In this document: positions 16,823 to 26,400 of the stretch, piece by piece
Layout: every line of letters begins with the position of its first letter
Position numbering within the stretch: the stretch's first letter is position 1
Notes under the pieces: generated by a model
Told to the model about the DNA's origin: nothing
The model's input: only the letters and a program-made list of their open reading frames with translations
Database searches by the model: none
Origin: CAVYUC01 sp963783085
GTDB taxonomy: Bacteria; Bacteroidota; Bacteroidia; Bacteroidales; Prolixibacteraceae
Length of the DNA: 64,000 nucleotides
Direction of reading: 5' to 3'
NCBI GenBank assembly: GCA_963783085.1
Contig: CAWAMJ010000008.1
Location: 310,001-374,000 of the forward strand
Position numbers and translations under genes: made by a program

Positions 16823-19118
16823 GTAACATGTAAAACATCAGTCCCAGCAAAATGATTATAACAGCGATAACAACCAGGTCGAATTGCAGCCGAAGCAGTA
16901 AACCGGCTATCAGAACCCAGATGAAAACCAAAAAAACGGGAGGAAAGTGCTCCTGTTCAAAAATCTTTAATGCCTGAGGATTTCGTTTCCCCAAAACAAC
17001 CAGCGAAACCAACCCGGTAAAAACAATAAAATTCAATTGATAAACAAACATTGTTACCGGCTTTTCAATCCAAAAGCCACCGACACCCTGCAGTAATATT
17101 ATAACGGCGAATGAAAACAAAACGAATTTGTAGCGCATGTAATAGTTATTTTGCAGCACCAGCCAGTTAAAAAACCACGATTTGCTGTTAATGGAACTTT
17201 TCCGCGGCCTGCTGAGCCGGATGATGGAGACGCCGGTTATGATACAAATAAGTGTTATCATAAAAAAGTAAAACGTAAAAAGGATTATGCGCGTGTTCCT
17301 GTTTTGCATCTGCTGAACATCGAGCATCGTTACCAGGGTTAGCGGCGCATTTTTAAGGGGAATGGTACGAATGAACCATGGTTTTTCATTGTAGTATACT
17401 TTGGCAGTTTCAACAATCCGCAATTGCAATGCAGTTTTTACCAATGGATTTGAGCCGCTTTCATCCAGAAAATTTTCGTGAAGGTTTTTATTGGGAATGG
17501 AGTGGTACAGTACGCCTCCGGATTCATTCACAATGGCAAAGTGGATGTCCTGCGGCAAAATTTGTTTATAAAACGACGGGACTTCACTGGTAATGGCCAG
17601 CACCTGCCCTTCGTTCGTAGCTTTGTTTTTAAGGTAAAATGATATGGCAGTTTCGTTGTGGCCGGTATTATACGAAGTAATTGACTGAATGTAAAAATGC
17701 CGTTTTGTATCTCTGTTGTACCAGCTTTTGGTGGTGTCGATGGCATTTTGGAAATACATCCGCTGATTGAGATCCAAAACTTTAAAGTTCAGATTAAATG
17801 CATTTTCGCGATTTTTGTTGAAATTAACATTGGTTTCATCGATGGATAGATTGGTGCTGGATATGGCATTTCGTACCTTTCCCGTTGAATTTATCAACAA
17901 AATTTCGTTCACCGGAAATGGAAAAACTTCATTTCCCGTAAACTTGAAAAAACCGGTAGTATCAAAAATATTTTTTTTCACCTCCTGCGATAATGAATAT
18001 TTAAACGAGTCAGTTCCTGCGGTTAGGTCTTCATAAAAATCTACCACCAGATTTAAATCTTTTTCGATGTTTTGGTATACGGTTTCTGAAATATTTTTAA
18101 GTCTTTTTCTCTGATAGTTTCGGTCGACCACCTTGTAATTAATGGCGCCGATGGTGACAAGCACAAGGATTCCGGCGCTTACAATCAACGAAATGGCTGC
18201 CCGGTGCGAATCCGCGGCATCCATGTGGTCGTTGGTGTCGGTGAGGATAATTTTCATAACCGGCATGCCCACCAGCAGCACCAGCAAAAGTCCTGAGATA
18301 AAAATCATCAACTGAAAATTAATTGCCCGGGTTTTCTTTTTAAAAGCGGTATCTGAAATGATTCCGGCCAGGTAAAACCGCTTCTTTACCACGTCTACGG
18401 GCAAAACCATAACCTGTTTTTTTATACCCTGAACCTGGATGGTCTTTGTTAAACCGCCCTGCTGGTTGCGGGTACTGTCGAGGATGGCTCCAGGATTGGT
18501 TAAGTCATATACAATTTCTGAATCGGTGTTGAAATACACTTCTGTGGAATCGAACAGCACGATGTTGTCGAAAAGACGATCGAACCGGAGCCCTCTCATG
18601 AAGGTCGTCAGTGGAACAATAAACACCTCCTGGTGATCTTTATACGGGAAATAAAATGAAGGTTCATAGTTGCCTTCGTAACCTTTTTTCTGAAATAATG
18701 TATCCGTCAACCGGTCCCGCCGGTGTACGGTAGGATTCAGACTTTCAGCAACATTTACAGCGTAATTTAATGTATCTCCTAAAAAGCGGGACAGACTGTT
18801 ACCTGTTTCCAAAGTTGTATCCAACTGGAAATAATTGCTGGTAATATTTATGGTTGTTGTTTCGGTTAATGTATCCTTTTCAAGGAGTTCGCGAACGTGG
18901 TAATAGGGACCGTAATTTTCAAAGTGGTTCTGGTAGTACTGCAGTTTCCTAACCATGTTTTTGCTGTATTCTTCCAGTATCCTGAAACTTCTTTCCCGCA
19001 ATTTTGATTCCTGCATGGGCACATAACTGAAAAAATAGTAGAAATACCAAAAAATAATGGCTGCAATGAAGATGAGCCAGCCGATATACCTGCTATTTAA
19101 CAATCCTTTGAATTTCAT
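16737..19118 (-). CDS. Giant membrane protein, N-terminal part (unknown function)
   Basis: 793-residue frame. A membrane helix (about residues 13-32) is followed by a large extracytoplasmic domain (about 33-265), a helix (about 268-290), a helix (about 308-325), a second sensor-like extracytoplasmic domain (about 330-610) of Cache-like layout, then about six closely spaced helices to the C terminus. The frame overlaps the next one by 86 bases. Deleting one base, most simply in the A6 run at 16806-16811, would fuse both into about 1,321 residues. A good promoter lies upstream. It looks like a dual sensor plus polytopic membrane domain. I do not recognise a named family. Confidence 0.6.
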   Translation of the reverse strand: MKFKGLLNSRYIGWLIFIAAIIFWYFYYFFSYVPMQESKLRERSFRILEEYSKNMVRKLQYYQNHFENYGPYYHVRELLEKDTLTETTTINITSNYFQLDTTLETGNSLSRFLGDTLNYAVNVAESLNPTVHRRDRLTDTLFQKKGYEGNYEPSFYFPYKDHQEVFIVPLTTFMRGLRFDRLFDNIVLFDSTEVYFNTDSEIVYDLTNPGAILDSTRNQQGGLTKTIQVQGIKKQVMVLPVDVVKKRFYLAGIISDTAFKKKTRAINFQLMIFISGLLLVLLVGMPVMKIILTDTNDHMDAADSHRAAISLIVSAGILVLVTIGAINYKVVDRNYQRKRLKNISETVYQNIEKDLNLVVDFYEDLTAGTDSFKYSLSQEVKKNIFDTTGFFKFTGNEVFPFPVNEILLINSTGKVRNAISSTNLSIDETNVNFNKNRENAFNLNFKVLDLNQRMYFQNAIDTTKSWYNRDTKRHFYIQSITSYNTGHNETAISFYLKNKATNEGQVLAITSEVPSFYKQILPQDIHFAIVNESGGVLYHSIPNKNLHENFLDESGSNPLVKTALQLRIVETAKVYYNEKPWFIRTIPLKNAPLTLVTMLDVQQMQNRNTRIILFTFYFFMITLICIITGVSIIRLSRPRKSSINSKSWFFNWLVLQNNYYMRYKFVLFSFAVIILLQGVGGFWIEKPVTMFVYQLNFIVFTGLVSLVVLGKRNPQALKIFEQEHFPPVFLVFIWVLIAGLLLRLQFDLVVIAVIIILLGLMFYMLHATDKKWLEIPANSCSTGGLSVLAISNW

Positions 19119-19158
19119 TTTGCGTCAGATAAGTTTGGTTAATCACGTCCGTACCAAA

Positions 19159-19189
19159 CAAATATACACCAATTGCTGGTTCAAGTCAA
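19159..19189 (-). promoter_or_regulatory. Promoter of the giant membrane protein gene
   Basis: On the minus strand TTGACTTG starts at 19189 and TATATTTG lies at 19166-19159, with 20 bases between TTG and the -7 box. This is a near-ideal Bacteroidota promoter. The ATG follows about 40 bases downstream. Confidence 0.7.
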
Positions 19190-19394
19190 CTATTTAAAAC
19201 GGTAGTTTTCAGTGCAGTAGTTAGAAATTTACAAATTCCCCTGGTATCAACACTACTGAAAACGTGGCCGCAGTTCAACATGAACAACAGCCCGGAATTG
19301 GAAAGAATTGGACTAAAGTCCGTTTTGCCCGGCATTTCGGGTTTCCCGGCATAAATGCCGGAGTTAGTCATCTGAAAAACTTTGATGCTGCCCA

Positions 19395-19607
19395 ATGCGT
19401 CAAGCGGTTTGATCCGCTGGACGCGTAAATACATTCCGGCAGGCTGGTTCTTGTTAGAATCCTTTAGGATTTTTCCAACTTCCTGATGCTGTTTTAATGA
19501 GAAATAAGAAATAAAAAATAAGGAATAAGAAATTCGAAAGTGAATTCAATCCGAAACGTTGACGGTGACCATATGCGTCAAGCGGTTTGATCCGCTGGAC
19601 GCGTAAA
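19395..19607. repeat. Pair of identical 35-bp hairpin repeats
   Basis: Identical 35-base copies at 19395-19429 and 19573-19607, same orientation, 178 bases apart. Each begins ATGCGTCAAGCGG, ends CCGCTGGACGCGTAAA and can fold with stem GCGTC-A-AGCGG / CCGCT-G-GACGC around TTTGAT. The DNA between them is unrelated apart from an A-rich simple repeat. Confidence 0.75.
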
Positions 19608-19798
19608 CATGCACCGGGAGAGCGGTATTGGTTTAATACTTCCCGGGATTTTGCCTATCCGTCCAATTAAACGGGTTGTTTAATGTTTTCGATTTTCTTT
19701 TGATTAAGCAGAAAAAAAAAATAACGAATAAGAAATAAAAAATAACGAATAAGGAATAAGGAATAAGAAATCACTGGTGTCGGGTTAAATAATATGTT

Positions 19799-19889
19799 AA
19801 TGGCTAAAGCCGCTCTGAACAAGGGTTTTATTGCCCCCGGCTTAAGCCGGGGGTTAATGTTGGAGCACGAAAAACAGGCTTTAGCCATT
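19799..19889. repeat. REP-like nested palindrome
   Basis: Outer stem AATGGCTAAAGCC (19799-19811) with its complement ending at 19889; inner near-perfect palindrome of 20 bases, CCCCCGG...CCGGGGG, at 19834-19853. Shares GGCTTTAGCC and CCGG words with the element at 1326-1407, in the opposite nesting order. Confidence 0.75.
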
Positions 19890-19895
19890 AATAAT

Positions 19896-20041
19896 TTGAG
19901 TCTGCTCCGAAAAGTCTGAGTTCATTGATTTTCAACTTCTTTATCCCTGACCCCTAAAAGGCAACTTGCTGAAAATCAATGAACTCTTTAAAGTCCCCTT
20001 GAGGAGATTTAGGGGTTTTTGACTTTTCGGAGTGGGCTCAA
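19896..20041. mobile_element. 146-bp inverted-repeat element, copy 1 (MITE-like)
   Basis: Starts TTGAGTCTGCTCCGAAAAGT and ends with its near-complement (21-bp terminal inverted repeats, two mismatches at most). An inner perfect 17-bp inverted repeat GAGTTCATTGATTTTCA / TGAAAATCAATGAACTC and an ACCCCTAA / TTAGGGGT pair follow. A second copy of the same length lies at 43629-43774. It has no coding capacity and no clear target duplication. Confidence 0.8.
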
Positions 20042-20199
20042 TATTAAAACATTAAAATATTTCGCGGACACCAGTGATAAGAAATAAGAAAATGCATTTT
20101 ATACTCCATTTTTTGAGCTGTTTGAAAACTGATGAAAATCGTTAAATACCGGCAACGATTTTTTTTACCTTTACCGATAAATTCGAAAATCAAATTACC

Positions 20200-22476
20200 A
20201 TGTCCAAAATAAGTAAATCAGACGCATTAAATTACCATCAGAAAGGCCGGCCGGGAAAAATTGAGGTAGTGCCGACGAAACCACACAATACGCAGTACGA
20301 TCTATCGCTTGCCTACACACCTGGTGTTGCACAGCCGTGCCTCGAAATTCACAAGGATCGCGAAAATGCCTATAAATACACTGCCAAAGGAAACCTGGTG
20401 GCTGTTGTTTCGAACGGTACTGCGGTTTTGGGTTTGGGCGATATAGGTCCTGAAGCCGGAAAGCCGGTGATGGAAGGAAAAGGACTGCTGTTCAAAATTT
20501 TTGCCGATGTCGATGTTTTCGATATTGAAGTGAACGAAAAAGACCCGAAAAAACTGATTGAAGTAGTAAAAGCCATTGCTCCAACATTTGGCGGGATAAA
20601 CCTCGAAGATATTAAAGCACCGGAATGTTTTGAAATCGAGGAAACATTAAAAAAAGAACTGGATATCCCGGTGTTTCATGATGACCAGCACGGAACGGCC
20701 ATCATTTCCGCAGCCGGTTTGCTGAATGCTTTGGAAGTCAACGGCAAGGCAATCGAAGATATAAAAGTTGTGGTGAATGGCGCCGGGGCAGCAGCTGTTT
20801 CCTGCATCAAACTATACATCAGTTTGGGAGTTAATCCCGAAAACGTGGTTATGTGCGACAGCAAAGGCGTGCTAAACGAATCTCGCACCGATTTAAATTC
20901 CATTAAAAAACAGTTTGTTACCAAACGAAATATTCATTCCCTCGAAGAAGCCATGGAAGGCGCCGATGTATTTTTGGGATTGTCGGTGGCCGATGTTGTC
21001 ACGAAAAAAATGATTCGTTCCATGGCCGCCGATCCTATTGTTTTCGCCATGGCCAACCCAAATCCCGAAATATCGTACGAAGATGCCACGGCTGCCCGTG
21101 AAGACATTATTATGGCAACAGGAAGAAGCGATTATCCGAATCAAATCAACAATGTTCTGGGATTTCCGTTTATTTTCCGCGGGGCGCTCGACGTCCGTGC
21201 AACAGCCATCAACGAAGAAATGAAAATTGCAGCGGCCAAAGCGCTCGCGAATCTGGCCCGGGAGTACGTGCCCGAAATGGTGGCCCGCGCCTACAATAAG
21301 CAAAACATTGTTTTCGGACGCGAATACATCATCCCAAAACCGCTCGACCCTAGGCTGATAACAACGGTATCAACTGCTGTGGCAAAAGCTGCCATGGAAA
21401 CTGGTGTTGCCAAAAAACCGATTAAAAACTGGACGGCCTACAAACAGGAGCTGACCAACCGGCTCGGCCTCGATCATCAACTGGTGATGGCTATCAGGAA
21501 TAAGGCGCGGCAAAATCCGAAACGGGTGGTATTTGCCGAAGCCGATAATTTTAAAATTCTGAAAGCTGCGCAGTTTGTAATTAACGAAGGAATTGCCAAA
21601 CCGATTTTGCTCGGAAACAAAGAAAAAATTCTGGAAATGATTAAAGAAAACCAGTTAAAACTGGGCCATGTTCCCATTATCGACACCTTCAATATTCCGG
21701 ATGAAAAAAGAGCGGAAATGGCGCAAATTCTTTGGGAAAAAAGGAAAAGAAAAGGCATGACCTATAACGAGGCAGTGGAAAGAATGTACAACCGCGACTA
21801 TTTTGGCGCCATGATGGTGGAAACAGGTGAAGCCGACGCTTTCATTTCAGGATTTGCCAGAAAATATGCCGACACCATTCGTCCGGCGATACATGTTATT
21901 GGCGTCAAAGAAGATTCCAACCACATCGCAGGAATGTACATTATGCTCACCAAACGCGGGCCAATTTTTCTCGCCGACACCACGGTAAATATCGACCCGA
22001 CATCGAAAACACTTGCCGATACCACGCTTTTAACAGCAGCTGAAGTAAAACGCTTCAATATTGAACCGCGGATTGCGCTGCTGTCCTACTCCAATTTCGG
22101 CGCTTTTAAAGGAAATGGCAGTCCGGTGCGTGTAAAAGAAGCCGTCAGCATGATCCATGAAAAATATCCTGATTTGATGGTGGATGGTGAAATGCAGGCC
22201 AATTACGCGCTGAACGGTAAATTGCGTTACAAACACTATCCGTTCAACAAATTAAAAGATTTGGATGCCAATACACTGATTTTTCCCAACCTGAGCTCGG
22301 GCAACATTACCTACAAGGTTTTACAGTCGCTGGGAGCCGCGGAGGCAATCGGCCCGGTACTGATGGGCATGAAAAAGCCTGTGCATATTTTACAGCGCGA
22401 CAGCTCGGTGCGTGAAATCATCAACATGGTTGCCATCGCAGTTATCGATGCGCAGCACGTGGCGGAAGAAGATTAA
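20200..22476 (+). CDS. maeB: NADP-dependent malic enzyme (MaeB type) with phosphotransacetylase-like domain
   Basis: Oxidatively decarboxylates malate to pyruvate, supplying NADPH and linking the TCA cycle to acetyl-CoA. Malic N-terminal domain: LAYTPGVAQPC (residues 38-47), the FHDDQHGTA metal and substrate site (159-167). NAD(P) loop: NGAGAAAVS near 193-201. From about residue 430 a phosphate acetyl/butyryltransferase-like domain follows (VVFAEADNFKILKAAQ, SNFGAFKGNGSP, VDGEMQANYAL), usually regulatory and binding acetyl-CoA. The 758 residues match E. coli MaeB (759). It stands alone on the plus strand. Confidence 0.96.
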   Translation: MSKISKSDALNYHQKGRPGKIEVVPTKPHNTQYDLSLAYTPGVAQPCLEIHKDRENAYKYTAKGNLVAVVSNGTAVLGLGDIGPEAGKPVMEGKGLLFKIFADVDVFDIEVNEKDPKKLIEVVKAIAPTFGGINLEDIKAPECFEIEETLKKELDIPVFHDDQHGTAIISAAGLLNALEVNGKAIEDIKVVVNGAGAAAVSCIKLYISLGVNPENVVMCDSKGVLNESRTDLNSIKKQFVTKRNIHSLEEAMEGADVFLGLSVADVVTKKMIRSMAADPIVFAMANPNPEISYEDATAAREDIIMATGRSDYPNQINNVLGFPFIFRGALDVRATAINEEMKIAAAKALANLAREYVPEMVARAYNKQNIVFGREYIIPKPLDPRLITTVSTAVAKAAMETGVAKKPIKNWTAYKQELTNRLGLDHQLVMAIRNKARQNPKRVVFAEADNFKILKAAQFVINEGIAKPILLGNKEKILEMIKENQLKLGHVPIIDTFNIPDEKRAEMAQILWEKRKRKGMTYNEAVERMYNRDYFGAMMVETGEADAFISGFARKYADTIRPAIHVIGVKEDSNHIAGMYIMLTKRGPIFLADTTVNIDPTSKTLADTTLLTAAEVKRFNIEPRIALLSYSNFGAFKGNGSPVRVKEAVSMIHEKYPDLMVDGEMQANYALNGKLRYKHYPFNKLKDLDANTLIFPNLSSGNITYKVLQSLGAAEAIGPVLMGMKKPVHILQRDSSVREIINMVAIAVIDAQHVAEED

Positions 22477-22679
22477 ATCATGTAAAATACCTGCAACCCT
22501 GGTTTGGATATATTGATTATCTATACTTTGGCTTAATTGATTTATTGAAAAAAACAGGAAATTACAAAGCAGCAAATATTATTTTCCTGGCTATCCTGGG
22601 GCCGTTTCTTATCTGGTTTTTTATTATCAAATCACTGAATATACAGGATGAAATTCGAAAGCTAAAAAAGTCAAATTAA
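22473..22679 (+). other. Open frame for a small membrane protein without a usual start
   Basis: After the maeB stop a frame stays open to a TAA at 22677-22679 and encodes WFGYIDYLYFGLIDLLKKTG, then the hydrophobic helix IIFLAILGPFLIWFFIIKS and a charged tail QDEIRKLKKSN. No ATG or GTG is in frame; the first usual alternative is a TTG in the LLKKTG part. The helix-plus-basic-tail layout is like the next gene. It could be a decayed small gene, one that uses a rare start, or one whose start was lost by a sequence error. Confidence 0.35.
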
Positions 22680-22687
22680 ACAATTTC

Positions 22688-22924
22688 ATGGAATTCGGAA
22701 ACCTAATTTACAGCTACTATAACGGTTTTGTCATCAACGTAGCCAACGTATTACATCTGTCGTATTACGAAATAAACTTCATACTTTTTGGTCTGCTTTA
22801 CCCTGTGCTGATTTTGGGCTCATTTGGATTTTATCTTTTTCAAAGAGGAAGGTTAAAAAAAATAGAAAAACAAAATAACAGTACTAAAACTTCCTGCATT
22901 GCCGCCTCGGATTTTCAACCTTAA
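22688..22924 (+). CDS. Small membrane protein, unknown
   Basis: 78 residues from a clear ATG. Amphipathic N-terminal half (LIYSYYNGFVINVANVLHLSYYEIN), one strong membrane helix (about residues 35-54, FILFGLLYPVLILGSFGFYLF), then a basic tail RGRLKKIEKQ. It lies 8 bases after a similar open frame. I recognise no family. Its small size and isolated position make it a moderate call. Confidence 0.5.
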   Translation: MEFGNLIYSYYNGFVINVANVLHLSYYEINFILFGLLYPVLILGSFGFYLFQRGRLKKIEKQNNSTKTSCIAASDFQP

Positions 22925-23456
22925 AACAATCTCTGTATAGTTTTAGAATAACGGCAACATTAAAGTAAGGGAAAATAATATTTTCAATGAGACCCGGAAC
23001 CAATAATCTATTTAATAAAATATACATTATTTAATTTTCAATTATTATGCTAATTTCCAGCATTTAATCGTCAAGCACTTTCGATCCTCGACTTAAAAAA
23101 CTACTTCCTTTTTATAAATTTATTTCCTTATATTAGTAAATAATAATTAAACCTGAATGTCGATACTCAGAAAAATAATGACCTGTCACCGGATTAAAAA
23201 ACCGGTTAAAGCTTTAAAATGCACGACAGTAATTTCCCCAAATCCTTGCTTTAATTTTAACAGGAAACTTTTGAATTACAGTATTTTTTTGGAGATCTGA
23301 TATTCTGATTAAACAGAACATTTGTAAATTTTCTACAACTAAATCCTGATTACAATGAAATTAAGAGATGGGCCAGAGTAATAAAAAAAGGAAATCGTCG
23401 CCACGACTTCCCTAAAAAATGTATTTAAATTTTTTAACGTTAAAGGTTTCAAATTT
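22925..23456. other. AT-rich leader region upstream of susC, no gene
   Basis: 532 bases, very AT-rich in the first 250. I see no regulator gene and no clear promoter. Small hairpins: ACCGG/CCGGT near 23175-23210 and GGAAATCG/CGACTTCC (one mismatch) near 23389-23412, about 45 bases before the susC start. The latter could be a leader structure controlling susC. Confidence 0.55.
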
Positions 23457-26400
23457 ATGAAAAAAAATAAATTGGTTAAAGAATGTAAGATCCACATTCC
23501 ATCGGGAGCATTCAAAATTATTCAAATGACAGCATTTTTACTAATCGCTGTATTCTCCCGAATTCTTGCGAATGATTTTTACCCGCTTGAAATGAACCGT
23601 TTACCAGAACTTTCAACTACAAAATATGCGGAAGCATATAATAAAAAAGGGGCACAGCAACAATTAGTTTCGGGAACTGTTACCAATGAAAATGGAGAGG
23701 CACTGCCTGGCGTAACGGTCGCGATAAAAGGTACGACTCAGGGAACCATTACGGACGCAAACGGTAAATACACGCTTACCAATATTCCCGATAATGCCAT
23801 TCTAATATTTTCTTTTGTTGGAATGATATCCAAAGAAGTTGAGGCAGGTAACCAGACCAATATTGATGTTACATTGGAACAAGATGTAATCGGATTGGAA
23901 GAGGTGGTTGCCATTGGTTACGGAACGGTAAAAAAGAGTGACCTAACAGGATCTGTTGCCAGAGTAACTGATGAAGTTATTACAGAGCGACAAGGCGTTT
24001 CACTGATACAATCTTTACAGGGATCCACTGCGGGATTAAATATTGGTCAGGTTGATCAGGCGGGAGAAAATCCAAGTATATCCATTCGTGGAACAACATC
24101 AATTTCAGGCAACCAAAATCCTTTGATTGTAGTTGACGGTGTAATTTTCCGTGGAAATCTTATTGATATCAACCCTAATGATATTGAGTCGATTGATATT
24201 CTGAAGGATGCCAGCTCGGCAGCCATTTACGGATCGCAGGCCACAAATGGTGTAATAATCATTACCACCAAATCCGGTGTCAGGAGTGAAAAGCCAATCA
24301 TAACATATACCGGCAGATATACCTATCAATCGCCTTCAGTTGAGTTTGTGCCGGAGACTCCCGAAGAACATGTACAACGAATTACGGCCGGACATTTCTT
24401 TGATAGTCGCACAGAAGAATCGGGTTATCTTGAACCCAGTCCCAACTGGGAGTTTGGTAGTTTAATGCGCGATGGGGAACAACTGAGGGCATACGAAAAT
24501 AACCTGACTTTTGATTGGTATGGCTTTGTTACCAATAACAATATGAATACACAAAACCATAATATATCCCTGCAGCAGCGTACTCAAAATTCAGGTTATT
24601 TCTTCTCAATCGGTTATACTGATGAGGCTGGTTACATGCTAAACGAAGATTATACCCGATGGAACGCCAGAATTAATCTGGATAATGATATTTCAGAATG
24701 GTTAAACATTGGAATTCAGTCATTCATGACTTTAAGCGATTATTCCGGCGATGATTTACCACTCATCAACCGCTACCGGGACGACTGGTATGATCCGCCT
24801 TATCTGGCCGATGGCGTTTCACTCAATCTCTTTCCTCATGCAGTGGGAGTTTCCACAAATTCTATCATGCTGGCTGAGGCGGATGATTATAACAAACGTT
24901 ACAATATGTTTGGAAACATTTATGCAGAAATAAAAATTCCATTTATAAAAGGACTTTCATTTAAACCCAATTTCAATATCAACTATTTAACAAATAGCCA
25001 ATACTGGTTCCACGATTATGCTCTTAGTTTCATTGGTCAGGGGCATAAATACGAAGAACGGCGAACCGAAATAACCAATGATAATATCCTAAGCTACATC
25101 CGCACTTTCAATACTATTCATTCGATAAACGCCACGTTTGTTTTTGGGACCGAAAACCGGGTGGCTACATCAACTCAGGCTGAGGCTGCTAATTTCGTCT
25201 CAAAAGAATTGGGATACAACAAACTCGAAGCCGGCGATGCCACTATGCAAACGGTTAACAGCGGTGCATGGGAAGAAAAATCAATGTATACGATGGGGCG
25301 TCTTTTTTATGGCTTTAAACAAAAATATCTTTTTACCGGTACCATCAGGTATGACGGATTTTCAGGCTTTTCGGAAAAACATAAATTTGGAGTTTTTCCA
25401 TCGGCATCGCTGGCATGGGTAATCTCTGAGGAATCGTTTACAGAATCCGCCACCTGGCTCGACAATCTAAAATTTCGGATTTCTTACGGAACGAATGGTA
25501 ACCGCACAATTGGAAGATACCAAACACTGGCAACAGTTAGCGGTGGTTTTAAATACATAGACGGCAATCAGACACCCGTTTATGCTCAGGGTATTACTGA
25601 TCTTGCCAGCCCAAACCTCAAATGGGAAACTACCACCGGTTTGGACCTGGGACTGGACTTTGCCATATTCGATCAACGTCTGTGGGGAACAATCGATTAC
25701 TACAACAACGTTACGAAAAACCTGCTTTACGAAGTAGATATCCCCGGCATCTCCCGCTTCGAAACCTTTCCGGATAACCTGGGCAAAATCCATAATTATG
25801 GTATAGAAACGACACTTTCATCAGTAAACATCCGGCAGAGCGATTTCGAATGGCGCAGTTCGCTCATTTTCTCGCTAAACCGTGATGAACTGGTTGAACT
25901 GCTTGGCTTTGACAACGACGGCGATGGAATTGAGGATGACCTGGTATCTGAAGGATTGTTCATCGGGGAATCATTAAATGCTATTTACGATTATTATACT
26001 ACAGGAGAACTTTATCAGCTTGATGATTATTTTGCCGGTACTATTCCTGCAACCGCAGATGTAGGTTCATACAAAATATTGGATTACGATAAAAATGGAG
26101 TAATCGATCCTCTCGATAAACATATCCTCGGCACATCCGATCCGTTATTCCGTATTGCCATTGAAAATAATTTCCGGTATAAAGGGTGGAAGTTGTCTTT
26201 TTTTATAAATTCTATTATTGGCAGCGATAAATTTTACCTGGGAAGAGATGACTTTATGTCGTTCAACAGTTTGAATGGCACGATGTTCGACAATTTCAAT
26301 TTCCCATCCAGTAATGACTTGTGGACACCTGAAAATCCGGATGCGAGGTACCAGCGAATGGGCGTAAGATATTCTGAAGGTCTAGGTGCAGCACGTTTTA

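Larger units (their letters stand above)
19119..20199. other. 1.1-kb repeat-rich intergenic region, no gene
   Basis: No credible gene. From left to right: the promoter of the large membrane protein (19159-19189), a 35-bp hairpin repeat in two copies (19395-19429 and 19573-19607), A-rich runs built from AATAAGGAATAAGAAAT-like units (19500-19535 and 19730-19770), a block bounded by 11-bp inverted repeats (19771-20077) that contains a REP-like nested palindrome and a 146-bp inverted-repeat element, then the maeB leader with a small AATCGTT/AACGATT hairpin near 20140-20160. Confidence 0.75.

Noticed and set aside
19186..19434. 82-codon minus-strand open frame covering one 35-bp repeat
   Set aside because: It overlaps the -33 region of the membrane-protein promoter and a hairpin repeat; composition is not protein-like.
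19667..19888. 73-codon minus-strand open frame with SLFLIRYFLFLIRYFF repeats
   Set aside because: It is a translation of the A-rich simple repeat and the REP-like palindrome.
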